Positions 54,570 to 63,653 of a stretch of 64,000 bases of DNA are shown here, piece by piece. The DNA is taken from positions 131,781-195,780 of the forward strand of contig JACRMS010000032.1 in assembly GCA_016214845.1 (NCBI GenBank), read 5' to 3'. Source of the DNA: Nitrospirota bacterium. Lineage in GTDB: Bacteria > Nitrospirota > Thermodesulfovibrionia > UBA6902. A model generated the notes under the pieces. It was not told the DNA's origin. It did no database searches and was given only the letters and a program-made list of their open reading frames with translations. Position numbers and translations under genes: made by a program. The stretch's first letter is position 1. Every line of letters starts with the position of its first letter.

Positions 54570-55448
54570 TCATCCTTTTAATGCCTCGACGCCGCCGACT
54601 ATGTCCATGAGCTCGCCTGTAATAGATGCCTGTCTGGCCTTGTTGAACTGAAGCGTGAGCGTGCCGACCATTTCACTACAGCTCTGAGTCGCGTTTTCCA
54701 TGGCGGACATCCTCGCGGCCTCTTCAGATGCAGAGCTTTCAAGGAGCGCCCTGTAAATCTGTATATCTACATTTCGTGGTATAAGCCTGTCAAAGATCGC
54801 CTCCATGGAAGGCTCATAAATAAAATCGGCTGTTGCGGATTCGGCGGACCCTTCTTTCCCCTCATCAACGGGGGCCAATGGGAGAAGCTGCGCCACCGTC
54901 ACTGTCTGCGCCACCATTGATTTGAACGCATTATATACCACTGTAACTTCATCGAAAGTTTCATTTATAAAATTATCTTTAATGTTGACTGCAATCTCCT
55001 GGGCATTTGTAAAGCTCACGCTTCCTGAGATGCCTGTCCAGGAGTTTCGCATAGCGACCCCTCTTCTTTTAAAGTAGTCCCTTGCTTTTTTACCGACGGT
55101 GCTTATGCTGACTTCAAATCCGTCTTTCTTGAAACCGTCAATACACTTCTGCGCTGCTTTAAGAATATTCGTATTGAAAGCGCCGCACAGGCCTCTGTCG
55201 GAAGTAATGACCAGCACCTCCACAGTCTTCCTGGGCCTGAAGGCCAGCAGGGGATGCGCTTCCCTGTCAGCGCCTTTGGCAAGACTCATGAGGACATCCT
55301 GCATCTTGTCAGCGTAAGGCCGCAGATCCAGCATCCTGTTCTGTACCTTCCTCAGCTTTGCCGCAGACACCATTTTCATGGCCTTGGTAATTTTCTGGGT
55401 ATTCTGAACTGCCTTTATTCTTTTTTTAATGTCTCTTAAAGTAGCCAT
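54570..55448 (-). CDS. atpG: ATP synthase gamma subunit
   Basis: A 292-aa central-stalk subunit. N-terminal ATLRDIKKRIKAVQNTQKIT, TSDRGLCGAFNTNILK, and C-terminal TLQFNKARQASITGELMDIV with the terminal helix are typical. Confidence 0.96.
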   Translation of the reverse strand: MATLRDIKKRIKAVQNTQKITKAMKMVSAAKLRKVQNRMLDLRPYADKMQDVLMSLAKGADREAHPLLAFRPRKTVEVLVITSDRGLCGAFNTNILKAAQKCIDGFKKDGFEVSISTVGKKARDYFKRRGVAMRNSWTGISGSVSFTNAQEIAVNIKDNFINETFDEVTVVYNAFKSMVAQTVTVAQLLPLAPVDEGKEGSAESATADFIYEPSMEAIFDRLIPRNVDIQIYRALLESSASEEAARMSAMENATQSCSEMVGTLTLQFNKARQASITGELMDIVGGVEALKG

Positions 55449-55460
55449 ATTTTCTTTAAA

Positions 55461-55546
55461 GGTAGTTAGTAGCCGGTAGTTAGTAGTTAAGGGGAGAGGC
55501 TATGTTCTGTTTTCCCTTAACTACTTATCTACTAACTACTTGCTAC
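55461..55546. repeat. TAGTTAGTAG-type inverted micro-repeat, atpG/atpA
   Basis: Left arm GGTAGTTAGTAGCCGGTAGT, right arm ACTACTTATCTACTAACTAC. Same family as at the alaS end. Confidence 0.8.
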
Positions 55547-55551
55547 AGTCC

Positions 55552-57069
55552 TTATGCTTGAAATCCTTTCTTGAATTCTTCTATCGCCTGGACCAGTTTT
55601 GCCTTGAGGCTGTCATCGATTGCCTTTTTCTCAGCGAGTTCTTTGCGAAGCTCGTCCTTTGTGCCTCGTATGAATTTCACGAATTCCTCCTCAAATTTCT
55701 TAATGGCTTCAACCGGGATGTCATCGAGAAAACCCTGTGTGCCTGCAAACAGGACAATGACCTGGTCCTGCATGGTCATCGGGACATACTGGTTTTGCTT
55801 GAGGAGTTCAACCATTCTCTTGCCGCGCTCGATCTGTTTGAGAGTCGCTTTGTCGAGATCGGAACCGAATTGGGCGAATGCCGCCATTTCCCTGAACTGC
55901 GCAAGGTCGAGTCTCAGAGTTCCGGCAACCTGCTTCATTGCCTTTGTCTGTGCAGCGCCGCCGACACGGCTGACCGAAAGACCAACGTTAACGGCGGGTC
56001 TTACACCGGCGTAGAAAAGCTCCGGCTCAAGGTATATCTGACCATCGGTGATTGAAATAACGTTTGTCGGAATGTAACCCGAAACGTCGCCGGCCTGTGT
56101 CTCAATGATCGGGAGCGCCGTAAGAGAGCCGCCGCCTAATTTATCGGAAAGCTTTGCGGCCCTTTCAAGGAGCCTCGAATGTAAATAGAAAACGTCTCCG
56201 GGGAACGCCTCACGTCCCGGGGGACGCCTGAGCAGGAGCGAAAGCTGTCTGTATGCCGTTGCCTGTTTACTGAGATCGTCATATATTATCAGCGCATGTT
56301 TGCCCTTGTCCCTGAAATATTCTCCCATCGCGCAGCCTGTGTAAGGAGCGATGTACTGCAAAGGTGAAGGTTCGCTCGCTGTTGCGGAAACGATGATCGT
56401 ATGTGCCAGCGCGCCTTCTTCTTCGAGCTTCTTGGCAACACGCACAACGTTTGAACGCTTCTGCCCGACTGCGACATATATACATAAAACGTCTCCGCCT
56501 TTCTGGTTGATAATGGCGTCAACGCCTATCGCGGTTTTCCCAGTCTGACGGTCGCCGATGATAAGCTCTCTCTGTCCCCTTCCAACCGGGATCATCGCGT
56601 CTACCGCTTTAAGACCTGTCTGAAGGGGCTGGCGGACCGGCTGCCTGTCAATGATACCGGGGGCCACGACATCAACTATCCTGCTCTCTGTTGAGTTGAT
56701 CGGTCCTTTTCCATCAATAGGCTGGCCGATAGCATTAACAACCCTGCCTAACAGCGCTTCTCCGACGGGGACAGACATGATCTTCCCCGTGCGTTTAACA
56801 ATATCGCCTTCTTTTATAAGAGTGTCCTCGCCGAATAGAACGGCGCCGACTGAATCTGTCTCAAGGTTAAGCGCCATCCCGAATACATTATTGGGAAATT
56901 CGAGAAGTTCTGAGGCCATGCACTTGTCAAGGCCGTATATCTTCGCGATACCGTCACCGACTTTGATGACCGTCCCGACTTCGCTTACGTCAACGCGTTT
57001 CTCAAAATCAGTAATCTGTTTTTTTATCAGCTCACTTATCTCGTCAGCTTTAAGCTCTGAAATTGCCAT
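55552..57069 (-). CDS. atpA: ATP synthase alpha subunit
   Basis: A 505-aa F1 subunit with Walker [14 protein letters not shown], Walker [14 protein letters not shown] and the ARVG-like GLSVSRVGG block. ATG 57069 with GGGGGTG upstream is preferred over a TTG one codon earlier. Confidence 0.97.
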   Translation of the reverse strand: MAISELKADEISELIKKQITDFEKRVDVSEVGTVIKVGDGIAKIYGLDKCMASELLEFPNNVFGMALNLETDSVGAVLFGEDTLIKEGDIVKRTGKIMSVPVGEALLGRVVNAIGQPIDGKGPINSTESRIVDVVAPGIIDRQPVRQPLQTGLKAVDAMIPVGRGQRELIIGDRQTGKTAIGVDAIINQKGGDVLCIYVAVGQKRSNVVRVAKKLEEEGALAHTIIVSATASEPSPLQYIAPYTGCAMGEYFRDKGKHALIIYDDLSKQATAYRQLSLLLRRPPGREAFPGDVFYLHSRLLERAAKLSDKLGGGSLTALPIIETQAGDVSGYIPTNVISITDGQIYLEPELFYAGVRPAVNVGLSVSRVGGAAQTKAMKQVAGTLRLDLAQFREMAAFAQFGSDLDKATLKQIERGKRMVELLKQNQYVPMTMQDQVIVLFAGTQGFLDDIPVEAIKKFEEEFVKFIRGTKDELRKELAEKKAIDDSLKAKLVQAIEEFKKGFQA

Positions 57070-57090
57070 CAAACACCCCCGTGTATCAAG

Positions 57091-57124
57091 TGGCTAATAG
57101 CTATTGGCTGTCAGCTATCAGCTT
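57091..57124. repeat. TAGCTAT/TCAGCTA micro-repeat, atpA/atpH
   Basis: TGGCTAATAGCTATTGGCTG and TCAGCTATCAGC. Small inverted words between atpH and atpA. Confidence 0.5.
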
Positions 57125-57134
57125 TAAATTATTT

Positions 57135-57671
57135 TTATCTTAACAACTCAGCCCGCAATAAACGGAGCTGGCCTTTTAGACTGCTGTCGTAAATTGTGCT
57201 GCCCACCCTGACAACAAAACCGCCAAGCAGCGAAGGGTCCACCTGGCTCTCAATATCGATCTCCCTCTGTGTCATTGCCTTGAGGGCATTCTTGAGTCTG
57301 TCGGTGTAATTCTTATCAAGCGGCACTGAAGATATGACCACAGCGGTCGCCTTCTTCTGTTTCTCGTTGTACGCATTTACCGCCGCAACAATGATTTCCC
57401 TGATCGCCGCGAGATGTCCATGCAAGACGAGCAGTTTCAGGTACTTCTCGGTATCAGCGGAAAACTTGAGGCTTGGAAACAGCGCGCTTAAGGCCCTGCC
57501 TTTTTCATCTTCCGAGAATATCATGCCCGCAAACAGCAGTTTAAGTTTTCTGTTGGCGTCAACAAGCTTTGAGAACGCCTTTAATTCCTCTATTACAAGC
57601 GGTATCTTTGAAAGTTCAATGTTGCTGATCAACGCCTTGCTGTATTTTCTTGCGATCTGGTTCTTATTCAA
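57135..57671 (-). CDS. atpH: ATP synthase delta subunit
   Basis: A 178-aa peripheral-stalk subunit joining F1 to the b stalk. IARKYSKALI and C-terminal IDPSLLGGF-type block (here SQVDPSLLGGFVVRVGSTIY) are diagnostic. Start TTG 57671 overlaps the atpF stop (TTGA), so the two are translationally coupled. Confidence 0.93.
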   Translation of the reverse strand: MNKNQIARKYSKALISNIELSKIPLVIEELKAFSKLVDANRKLKLLFAGMIFSEDEKGRALSALFPSLKFSADTEKYLKLLVLHGHLAAIREIIVAAVNAYNEKQKKATAVVISSVPLDKNYTDRLKNALKAMTQREIDIESQVDPSLLGGFVVRVGSTIYDSSLKGQLRLLRAELLR

Positions 57672-58297
57672 TTCTTAGCCTCAAGCCTTTTTATATAATC
57701 GTTTATTAAAGCTTCCTGCTCTTTCTGCCCGAGTTTTTCTTTTATCTGTTTCTCCGCAAGGTCCAGCGCCATCGCCGCAGCCTCGGATTTTAATTTGTCT
57801 TTTGCCTTCTGAAGCTCGAAATCAATATTCGTCTTTGCCTGTTCGAGGATCTTCTCCTTCATCTTCTCTCCCTCGGCAATGATCAATTCTTTTTCCTTCT
57901 CTCCCGCCTTTTTCGCGGAGGCAATTATTTCTTCTATCTCACGGTCTGTATTTCCGAGCCTTGCGCGGACCTCATTGAGCGTCTTCTGCGCAAGCTCTTT
58001 TGCCTCTGTCGCTTCCTTGAGAGACTTTTCGATCAGCTCTGTGCGCTTTTTGAAATATTCCGCAAAAGGTTTACGCGCAAAATAAACAAGTATGGCCACG
58101 AGAAACGCGAAATTAATGACCGGCCAGAACCAGTCCTTCCAGGTGAATGCCTGTTCCGCGTGCTCTCCGCCTTCGGAGGCAAATGCCGCTGCAGAGGACA
58201 GAATACAGATGACAGACAACAGAAGACAGAACACCAGCAGTAGATATTTTTTTGCCTTTACTTCTGACTTCTGTCTTCTGACTTCTGACTTTCTCAT
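57668..58297 (-). CDS. atpF: ATP synthase b subunit with N-terminal signal region
   Basis: A 209-aa stalk subunit. The membrane helix WKDWFWPVINFAFLVAILVY and a long charged coiled coil (KKRTELIEKSLKEATEAKEL) are typical. It starts with MRKSEVRRQKSEVKAKK and a second hydrophobic core LLLVFCLLLSVICILSSAAA ending in AFA, which looks like a cleavable signal. That region is read from TCTGTCTTCTG-type repeats. It overlaps b' by 4 bp (ATGA). Confidence 0.9.
   Translation of the reverse strand: MRKSEVRRQKSEVKAKKYLLLVFCLLLSVICILSSAAAFASEGGEHAEQAFTWKDWFWPVINFAFLVAILVYFARKPFAEYFKKRTELIEKSLKEATEAKELAQKTLNEVRARLGNTDREIEEIIASAKKAGEKEKELIIAEGEKMKEKILEQAKTNIDFELQKAKDKLKSEAAAMALDLAEKQIKEKLGQKEQEALINDYIKRLEAKN
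58196..58296. repeat. TCTGTCTTCTG micro-repeat encoding the AtpF signal region
   Basis: Units ACAGAAGTCAGAAG and TCTGTTGTCTGTCATC-type on the two sides of a short spacer. Translated as the basic stretch and hydrophobic core of AtpF. Confidence 0.7.
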
Positions 58298-58713
58298 GCT
58301 TTTACCAGCTTTTCCACGATCTGTTTTGAAAAATTCTCCACGTCGGATTTCAGTGACGCCCTTGCCTTTTCTGTTGAAGACGCGATCTCGTCCTTTGCCT
58401 TCCTGTTCAGCTCGGCAGCGGAACTCTGGGCCGCGGCAAGCGACTTCTTTTGTTCTTCAATGCCTTCCTTGCTGAGAGCCTCGAAAGTTGACTTAGCCTT
58501 CGTCCTTCCTTCAACTAATTTCGAGTCGATCTGAGCGAGGATGCCGTCTTTATCTTTATCTAATGTCCTGGCTTCGTCCAGTGCTCCGTTGATCCTGGAG
58601 TCCCTTTCCTTGAAGAGGCGAAGGAGCGGTTTGAATAAGATAATGTTCAGAAGTATAAGGAGCAGCAGAAAGTTAGCAAGCTGGGCAAAAAACCATTTGT
58701 TGAGTTCTAACAT
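58294..58713 (-). CDS. ATP synthase b' subunit
   Basis: A 139-aa second b-type stalk subunit, MLELNKWFFAQLANFLLLLI with one N-terminal helix and a coiled-coil body. First gene of the operon in this window; AGGAGC before ATG 58713. Subunits a and c (atpB, atpE) are not adjacent; the neighbouring locus is tolQ. Confidence 0.85.
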   Translation of the reverse strand: MLELNKWFFAQLANFLLLLILLNIILFKPLLRLFKERDSRINGALDEARTLDKDKDGILAQIDSKLVEGRTKAKSTFEALSKEGIEEQKKSLAAAQSSAAELNRKAKDEIASSTEKARASLKSDVENFSKQIVEKLVKA

Positions 58714-58773
58714 TTAAGCTCCTAATCTTAATGATTAAAAATTTGAAGAGTTGCTCAAGACAAAGTGGACAAA

Positions 58774-58802
58774 AAATTACCATAGCATAAATTATTTGTC
58801 AA
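58774..58802 (-). promoter_or_regulatory. Sigma70 promoter of the atp operon
   Basis: TTGACA (58802-58797), 17-bp spacer, TAATTT (58779-58774) on the minus strand. Leader about 60 nt. Confidence 0.7.
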
Positions 58803-58862
58803 TGAATGAATAAATATATTTAGGAATTTTATAAATCATCTCGCAATTTCGCCTGGAATCTT

Positions 58863-58891
58863 TTGACTTTTTGTCCGCTTTCCTTTAAACT
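58863..58891 (+). promoter_or_regulatory. Sigma70 promoter of the tol operon
   Basis: TTGACT (58863-58868), 17-bp spacer, TAAACT (58886-58891). About 80 bp before tolQ and divergent from the atp promoter. Confidence 0.6.
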
Positions 58892-58974
58892 TTCAATAAA
58901 TTTATTTTGGCCACACAGCACACACAGAAAACAGATGATGTGGAGTCAAGAAGTTGCGTTTTTTTGATTGAACT

Positions 58975-59625
58975 ATGAGCGGCGATACAGTATTAACACT
59001 TATACTTAAGGCAGGGCTGGTTGTAAAGTTTATCCTTCTGATACTGTTGTCCTTCTCGATTTTCTCCTGGGCGATCATAATTTATAAATTCAGGCTGTTT
59101 TCAAAAGTCGAAAAGGAATCCGAGGAATTTCTCCAGGCTTTTATAAAAGCCAAGCAATGGGACACTCTTTATCAGTCTACGAAGAGACTTGCCGTCAGCC
59201 CCCTTGCAAACCTGTTCAGGGCCGCGTATTCAATAGATGACGCAGGCATTGAGGAGATAAAGGGGATGCTGAGAAGGGTTGAGGCAACGGAGTCAGCCCG
59301 CCTTGAAAGATATCTCACCTTCCTTGCCACTACCGGTTCGACCACGCCTTTCATAGGGCTTTTCGGCACAGTGTGGGGGATAATGAATTCCTTCATGGGC
59401 ATCGGCAGGATAGGCGCCGCCTCTCTTGCGGTAGTCGCTCCCGGTATCGCGGAAGCCCTGATAGCCACAGCAGCCGGACTCGCCGCTGCAATACCGGCAG
59501 TTGTGGCGTACAACTATTTTCTCAGCAGAACGCGCAGGAATATAGCCAAGATTGAAGATTTTTCCGGTGAATTGATAGAGCATCTTGTGAGGAAACATGG
59601 AGAAGCGCAGACAGGCTCTTTCTGA
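58975..59625 (+). CDS. tolQ: TolQ/ExbB-type proton channel subunit
   Basis: A 216-aa three-helix inner-membrane protein of the Tol-Pal motor. VKFILLILLSFSIFSWAIII is helix 1; helices 2 and 3 are in ATTGSTTPFIGLFGTVWGIM and SLAVVAPGIAEALIATAAGL. TolR overlaps its last 29 bp. It forms a ring with TolR to use the proton gradient for outer-membrane constriction at division. Confidence 0.92.
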   Translation: MSGDTVLTLILKAGLVVKFILLILLSFSIFSWAIIIYKFRLFSKVEKESEEFLQAFIKAKQWDTLYQSTKRLAVSPLANLFRAAYSIDDAGIEEIKGMLRRVEATESARLERYLTFLATTGSTTPFIGLFGTVWGIMNSFMGIGRIGAASLAVVAPGIAEALIATAAGLAAAIPAVVAYNYFLSRTRRNIAKIEDFSGELIEHLVRKHGEAQTGSF

Positions 59626-59986
59626 AATCAACGTCACTCCTTTTGTAGACGTCATGCTCGTCCTTCTGATTATCTTTATGGTGACTGCCCCGCTCCTTCA
59701 GCAGGGCATTGATGTCAATCTCCCCCAGGCCAAAGGAAAGGAGATGACCCCGACCGAGAGGATCGTCATAACGGTAAAAAAGGACGGCAAGATATATCTG
59801 GACAACGCGGCAGTGCCGATGGAGTCTCTGCAGGCAAGGTTGTCCAGGGCAACCGACAGGGAGGTTTTTCTCAAGGCGGACAAAGACGTCCCCTACGGAA
59901 TGGTTGTTACTGTGATGGGAGAATTGAGAGAGATCGGCATTGAAAAGCTGGGGATGGTGACTGAGCCGAAGGCTCGCATTAAATGA
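59597..59986 (+). CDS. tolR: TolR/ExbD-type protein
   Basis: A 129-aa single-helix protein. The helix VTPFVDVMLVLLIIFMVTAP carries the conserved Asp of the proton path, followed by a periplasmic domain (FLKADKDVPYGMVVTVMGEL). It starts inside the end of tolQ and overlaps the next gene by 4 bp. Confidence 0.93.
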   Translation: MEKRRQALSEINVTPFVDVMLVLLIIFMVTAPLLQQGIDVNLPQAKGKEMTPTERIVITVKKDGKIYLDNAAVPMESLQARLSRATDREVFLKADKDVPYGMVVTVMGELREIGIEKLGMVTEPKARIK

Positions 59987-60714
59987 AGCAGCATCAGTAC
60001 ATCGGGAAAGAACCGAATTTTCAATTCATTATAATCGCCTCCTTTATTTTGCATTTGATCTTCATAGCAGTTGTGACCGTTCCGCTGAAGACAAAAGAAA
60101 GCGAATATAAAACTTATTTTGTCGATCTTGTCGGCCCGGCGGATGTCAGGGAAGAAAAGGCCCCCGTGACAGCAGATTCTGCAAAAGGTAAAACAGGCGC
60201 GCTAAAAGAACCTCCCCTGGCGATTACACCGCGATCAAAGGCGGACATGTCCCTTGAGGCCATTGAAAGGCTGGCAGAAAAAAAAGTTGAAAAAGAAAAA
60301 GTGACAAAAGAGATCGACAGGATCCGCGCGATAAGCTCACTTTCAAAACTGAAAAATAAAAAAGAAGAAGAGAGGGCACAGGGAATAGACGTTATCAGAC
60401 AGAAAATCCAGGGAAGCGCTTCAACGGGACAGGACTTTCCGGGCGCCGCGCAATCCATAGGCGGGGACGTTTATTACGCCATTATCATCAGGAAGATAAA
60501 AAATCAATGGGTCTACCCTGAAGCGGATTCCGCGGACCTTGAAGCGATCATATCCTTTATAATGGATGAAAGCGGAAAGGTTGTCTCATATAAAATTGAA
60601 CAGCCCTCCGGCAACCCGCTCTTTGACCGCTCCGCTGTAAACGCGGTATTAAAGGCAAGCCCCCTCCCGCCGCACCCTGAGGAAAATGAAATAGTCGTGA
60701 GGTTCCACAGATGA
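59983..60714 (+). CDS. tolA: TolA/TonB-type C-terminal protein
   Basis: A 243-aa protein with one N-terminal helix (FIIIASFILHLIFIAVVTVP), a charged Lys/Glu-rich middle (EKEKVTKEIDRIRAISSLSK), and a TonB/TolA C-terminal domain (DVYYAIIIRKIKNQWVYPEA, VSYKIEQPSGNPLFDRSAVN). It spans the periplasm to Pal. The frame overlaps tolR and tolB by 4 bp each. Confidence 0.88.
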   Translation: MKQHQYIGKEPNFQFIIIASFILHLIFIAVVTVPLKTKESEYKTYFVDLVGPADVREEKAPVTADSAKGKTGALKEPPLAITPRSKADMSLEAIERLAEKKVEKEKVTKEIDRIRAISSLSKLKNKKEEERAQGIDVIRQKIQGSASTGQDFPGAAQSIGGDVYYAIIIRKIKNQWVYPEADSADLEAIISFIMDESGKVVSYKIEQPSGNPLFDRSAVNAVLKASPLPPHPEENEIVVRFHR

Positions 60715-62006
60715 TGCCAGAAGCCAGAAGGCAGAGGACAGAAGTCAGAAATCAGAAGGCAGAAGCCAGAAGCCAGAAGCCAGAACATATATCTGCTGCC
60801 AGACGAATTTTTTTATCTCTTGCCTGTGTTCTGTTTTCTGTGTTCTGTCTTCTGTCTTCTGCCTTTTCAAAGATCTACATTGACATTTCATCTCCGGCGA
60901 TAAAAAAGCTGCCGATATCAGTCTCCACCAAAGGCCCTTTTGAGGCAAAAGAGATCGAGTGGATCGTCAGGAGCGACCTTGATTTCACCGGGATTTTTTC
61001 CCTTCTTGACCCTGATGTGCCCGGCGCTGAAATGACCGTGCAGTTGGAGGTTGAGTTCAAAGAGGAAAAAATGGTCACCTGCACCGTAAATGATTTGATC
61101 GAGAACAAGGAAATATTCAAGAAGCAATATATCGGCAAGAACAGCCGCGCCATAGCCCACTCCATCTCAAATGACATCTATAAGATTGTTACCGGCAACA
61201 ACGGCGTCTTCAGGACAGCGATCTCCTATCTTGTCCAGTCATCAAAGGAAGGCAGGGGGCTCTACTTAATGGAATGGGACGGCGCTAACGCCGTAAGATT
61301 GATCTCAGGCGGGCTGACCACGAGCCACTCATGGTCCGGTGACGGGCAGATGCTGCTTTATTCCGCTGAGAGGGCAAACAAGTGGGCGATATATTACATG
61401 GACATGCAGGATTTCAGGGAGAAGGTGATGTTCTCCTCAAAAGGGCTTAACATTGTCGGAGGGGTCTCTCCGAAAAACGAGGTGTCCTTTTCTTCTTCCA
61501 AAGACGGAAGCTCGGAAATATATGTTGCCGGTACAGACGGCGGCAATCTCAGAAAACTCACCAGGTCTTTCGGCATAGACGTGTCTCCGGTATTTTCCCC
61601 TGACGGCTCAAAGATCGCCTTTGTATCGGACAGGGGGGGCTCTCCGCAGATATACGTTATGGATTCAAACGGCGGCTTTGTCAGGAGGATGACTTTTGAG
61701 GGTTCATACAACACTTCCCCGGCGTGGTCCCCTGACGGCAAATGGCTTGCTTACGTCGGACAAAAGGATAGCAAAAATCAACTTTTCATGATACAATCTG
61801 ATTCATCGGAGCTCAGGCAATTGACTTTCGACGGGAACAACGAAACACCATCATTTTCTCCCGACGGTTTATTTTTGGCCTTTGACTCTGACAGGGACGG
61901 AAGCCGCGGCATTTATATAATGCGGATAAACGGAGGTGAGCAAAGAAGGATCACGCCCAAAAACATTAGGGCGATGTCGCCGAAATGGTCGCCTTATTTA
62001 AAATAG
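60711..62006 (+). CDS. tolB: TolB periplasmic propeller protein
   Basis: A 431-aa protein. After an N-terminal region, the mature TolB reads KIYIDISSPAIKKLPISV, then the six-bladed propeller with repeats VSPVFSPDGSKIAFVSDRGG and TSPAWSPDGKWLAYVGQKDS. The N-terminus (MMPEARRQRTEVRNQKAEAR and on to RIFLSLACVLFSVFCLLSSA) is unusually long and basic, and both the basic and the hydrophobic parts are read from TCTGTCTTC/AGAAGCCAG repeats. Binds Pal and peptidoglycan partners. Confidence 0.9.
   Translation: MMPEARRQRTEVRNQKAEARSQKPEHISAARRIFLSLACVLFSVFCLLSSAFSKIYIDISSPAIKKLPISVSTKGPFEAKEIEWIVRSDLDFTGIFSLLDPDVPGAEMTVQLEVEFKEEKMVTCTVNDLIENKEIFKKQYIGKNSRAIAHSISNDIYKIVTGNNGVFRTAISYLVQSSKEGRGLYLMEWDGANAVRLISGGLTTSHSWSGDGQMLLYSAERANKWAIYYMDMQDFREKVMFSSKGLNIVGGVSPKNEVSFSSSKDGSSEIYVAGTDGGNLRKLTRSFGIDVSPVFSPDGSKIAFVSDRGGSPQIYVMDSNGGFVRRMTFEGSYNTSPAWSPDGKWLAYVGQKDSKNQLFMIQSDSSELRQLTFDGNNETPSFSPDGLFLAFDSDRDGSRGIYIMRINGGEQRRITPKNIRAMSPKWSPYLK
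60712..60872. repeat. AGAAGCCAG / TCTGTCTTCTG repeats encoding the TolB N-terminus
   Basis: An AGAAGCCAGAAGGCAGAGGA-type run is followed about 90 bp later by a TCTGTTTTCTGTGTTCTG-type run, near reverse complements. Read as TolB's basic stretch and signal core. Confidence 0.75.
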
Positions 62007-62035
62007 AAATTTATAACTAAAAGGAGGTTTACATT

Positions 62036-62602
62036 ATGAAAAAATTAATGCTTGTCCTGTTAATGGTCCTCGCAATCGGGTGCCAGAAAAAACAGGTTGT
62101 GGCCCCTGAAGAAAAAGCAATGCTAAAAGAACCTGCAAAACAGGAAGCGCCCAAGGCTGAAGCGCCGGCAGTGAAAAAAGAGGTGGTCAAAGAAATTGTC
62201 CCGCCCAAACAGGAACAGAAAACACAGGAAGCCGCCATGCCCTCCCCGGTATCGGCGGATGTAGCAGCTATATTAAAAGATGTGCTGTTTGATTTTGATA
62301 AATACGACATCAGGGATGACGGCAGGCCGACCCTTGACGCTATCGCTTCTTATCTCAAGCAGAATGCAAAAGTCAATATTACAATTGAAGGGAACTGTGA
62401 TGAAAGGGGCACTAACGAGTACAATCTCGCGCTCGGAGAAAGAAGGGCAAAATCCGCAAGAGATTATCTGTCCTCTCTCGGAGTGTCATCATCAAGGATC
62501 TCCGTTGTGACTCATGGCGAAGAGAAACCTATCTGCACTGAGCAAAATGAAACATGCTGGCAGAAAAACAGAAGGGACCACTTTGTCGCTTCAGGCAAGT
62601 AA
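62036..62602 (+). CDS. pal: Peptidoglycan-associated lipoprotein Pal
   Basis: A 188-aa outer-membrane lipoprotein. Lipobox MKKLMLVLLMVLAIGC, a Lys/Glu/Pro-rich linker, then OmpA-like domain (VLFDFDKYDIRDDG, IEGNCDERGTNEYNLALGER, VVTHGEEKP) that binds diaminopimelate in peptidoglycan. GGAGG precedes ATG 62036. Confidence 0.96.
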   Translation: MKKLMLVLLMVLAIGCQKKQVVAPEEKAMLKEPAKQEAPKAEAPAVKKEVVKEIVPPKQEQKTQEAAMPSPVSADVAAILKDVLFDFDKYDIRDDGRPTLDAIASYLKQNAKVNITIEGNCDERGTNEYNLALGERRAKSARDYLSSLGVSSSRISVVTHGEEKPICTEQNETCWQKNRRDHFVASGK

Positions 62603-62620
62603 AAACATTAATCAAAACAT

Positions 62621-62648
62621 GCAGGGGCGCATCGCAATACGCCCCTGC
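62621..62648. repeat. Palindromic repeat family A between pal and cpoB
   Basis: Arms GCAGGGGCG / CGCCCCTGC around a short A/T- and GCA-containing centre. It lies just before the CpoB start and seems to have displaced a ribosome site. Confidence 0.8.
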
Positions 62649-62660
62649 AAAACATTTCAT

Positions 62661-63653
62661 ATGAATTTAAAGAATCTGCCAAAGCTTTTCTTCGGTCTGT
62701 CTTCTGTCCTCTGTCTTCTGTTTTCTTTTTTCTGTCTTCTGTCTTCTGTTTTTATTTTCACCGGATGCGCCACAACGGAAGAAGTAGGCAAAGTGAACTA
62801 CGGCCTGAATGAATTAAAGTCTGAGATCCTTGATATTAAAGAAAGCTCGCAGACCCAGGCCCAACAGCAAAAGCTTGACGCATTGGAAAAAGAAGTCCGG
62901 GAGCTGCAGGCCGCGCAGGAGCTATCGGCAAAAAATGTCTCGGACCTTACCATCCAGCTCCAGTCCATAACCTCTGAATTCAGGGTGCTCACCGGACGCT
63001 TTGAAGAGTCCAGGTATCAATCCGAAAAGGTCTCAGCGGAAATGATCTCGGAGAGAACCAAGCTCGCATCGAAGATCAGGGAGCTTGAGACCGTGATCAG
63101 CGATTTAAACAAAAAGCTTGAAGAGAAAGAGACTCCCCCTCCTGCCGCAAAGAAAGAAGAAGAAAAAAAGCCTGAGGAAGTGAAGCCTGCCGAGGATGCC
63201 AAGAAAAAAGATTCAGAAGACAAGAAGGAAGAAGCAAAACCTGAAGACAAAAAAGATGCTCAAAAGGCGGACGTGAAAGACATATACATGGCGGCATATC
63301 AGGAATACAAAGACGGCAGGACCGTATCGGCAAGGGAAAAATTCGCCGCGCTGTTGAAAGATTATCCTGAAGGTGAATATTCGGACAATGCCCGTTTCTG
63401 GATAGCCGAGAGCTATTACAAAGACGGAAACTATGAAGACGCTATCCTCGCCTATGAAGAGCTTTTAAAAAAGAACCCAAAGACAACTAAAGCCCCCGGC
63501 GCGTTGCTTAAGCAGGGACTGGCTTTTTATGCATTGAAGGACGATAAGACAGGAAAGATAATCCTCGAAAAACTGATAGAGAAATTCCCCGACACCGAAC
63601 AGGCCCAGGCCGCAAAAAAGAAACTCAGCAAAGGCGCTTCAAAAAAGAAGTAG
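62661..63653 (+). CDS. cpoB: CpoB/YbgF-type Tol-Pal coordinator
   Basis: A 330-aa periplasmic protein coordinating Tol with cell-wall synthesis. A signal ending FIFTGC (possible lipobox) is followed by an N-terminal coiled coil, a Lys/Glu/Pro-rich linker and a TPR domain (DIYMAAYQEYKDGRTVSARE, SDNARFWIAESYYKDGNYED, KKNPKTTKAPGALLKQGLAF). ATG 62661 (MNLKNLPKLFFGL) is preferred: the longer in-frame start at 62514 lies in pal and would precede a repeat. The signal core LSSVLCLLFSFFCLLSS comes from TCTGTCTTC repeats. Confidence 0.88.
   Translation: MNLKNLPKLFFGLSSVLCLLFSFFCLLSSVFIFTGCATTEEVGKVNYGLNELKSEILDIKESSQTQAQQQKLDALEKEVRELQAAQELSAKNVSDLTIQLQSITSEFRVLTGRFEESRYQSEKVSAEMISERTKLASKIRELETVISDLNKKLEEKETPPPAAKKEEEKKPEEVKPAEDAKKKDSEDKKEEAKPEDKKDAQKADVKDIYMAAYQEYKDGRTVSAREKFAALLKDYPEGEYSDNARFWIAESYYKDGNYEDAILAYEELLKKNPKTTKAPGALLKQGLAFYALKDDKTGKIILEKLIEKFPDTEQAQAAKKKLSKGASKKK
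62697..62757. repeat. TCTGTCTTCTG run encoding the CpoB signal core
   Basis: Tandem CTGTCTTCTGT-type units translated as LSSVLCLLFSFFCLLSS. Only this strand orientation is present here. Confidence 0.75.
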
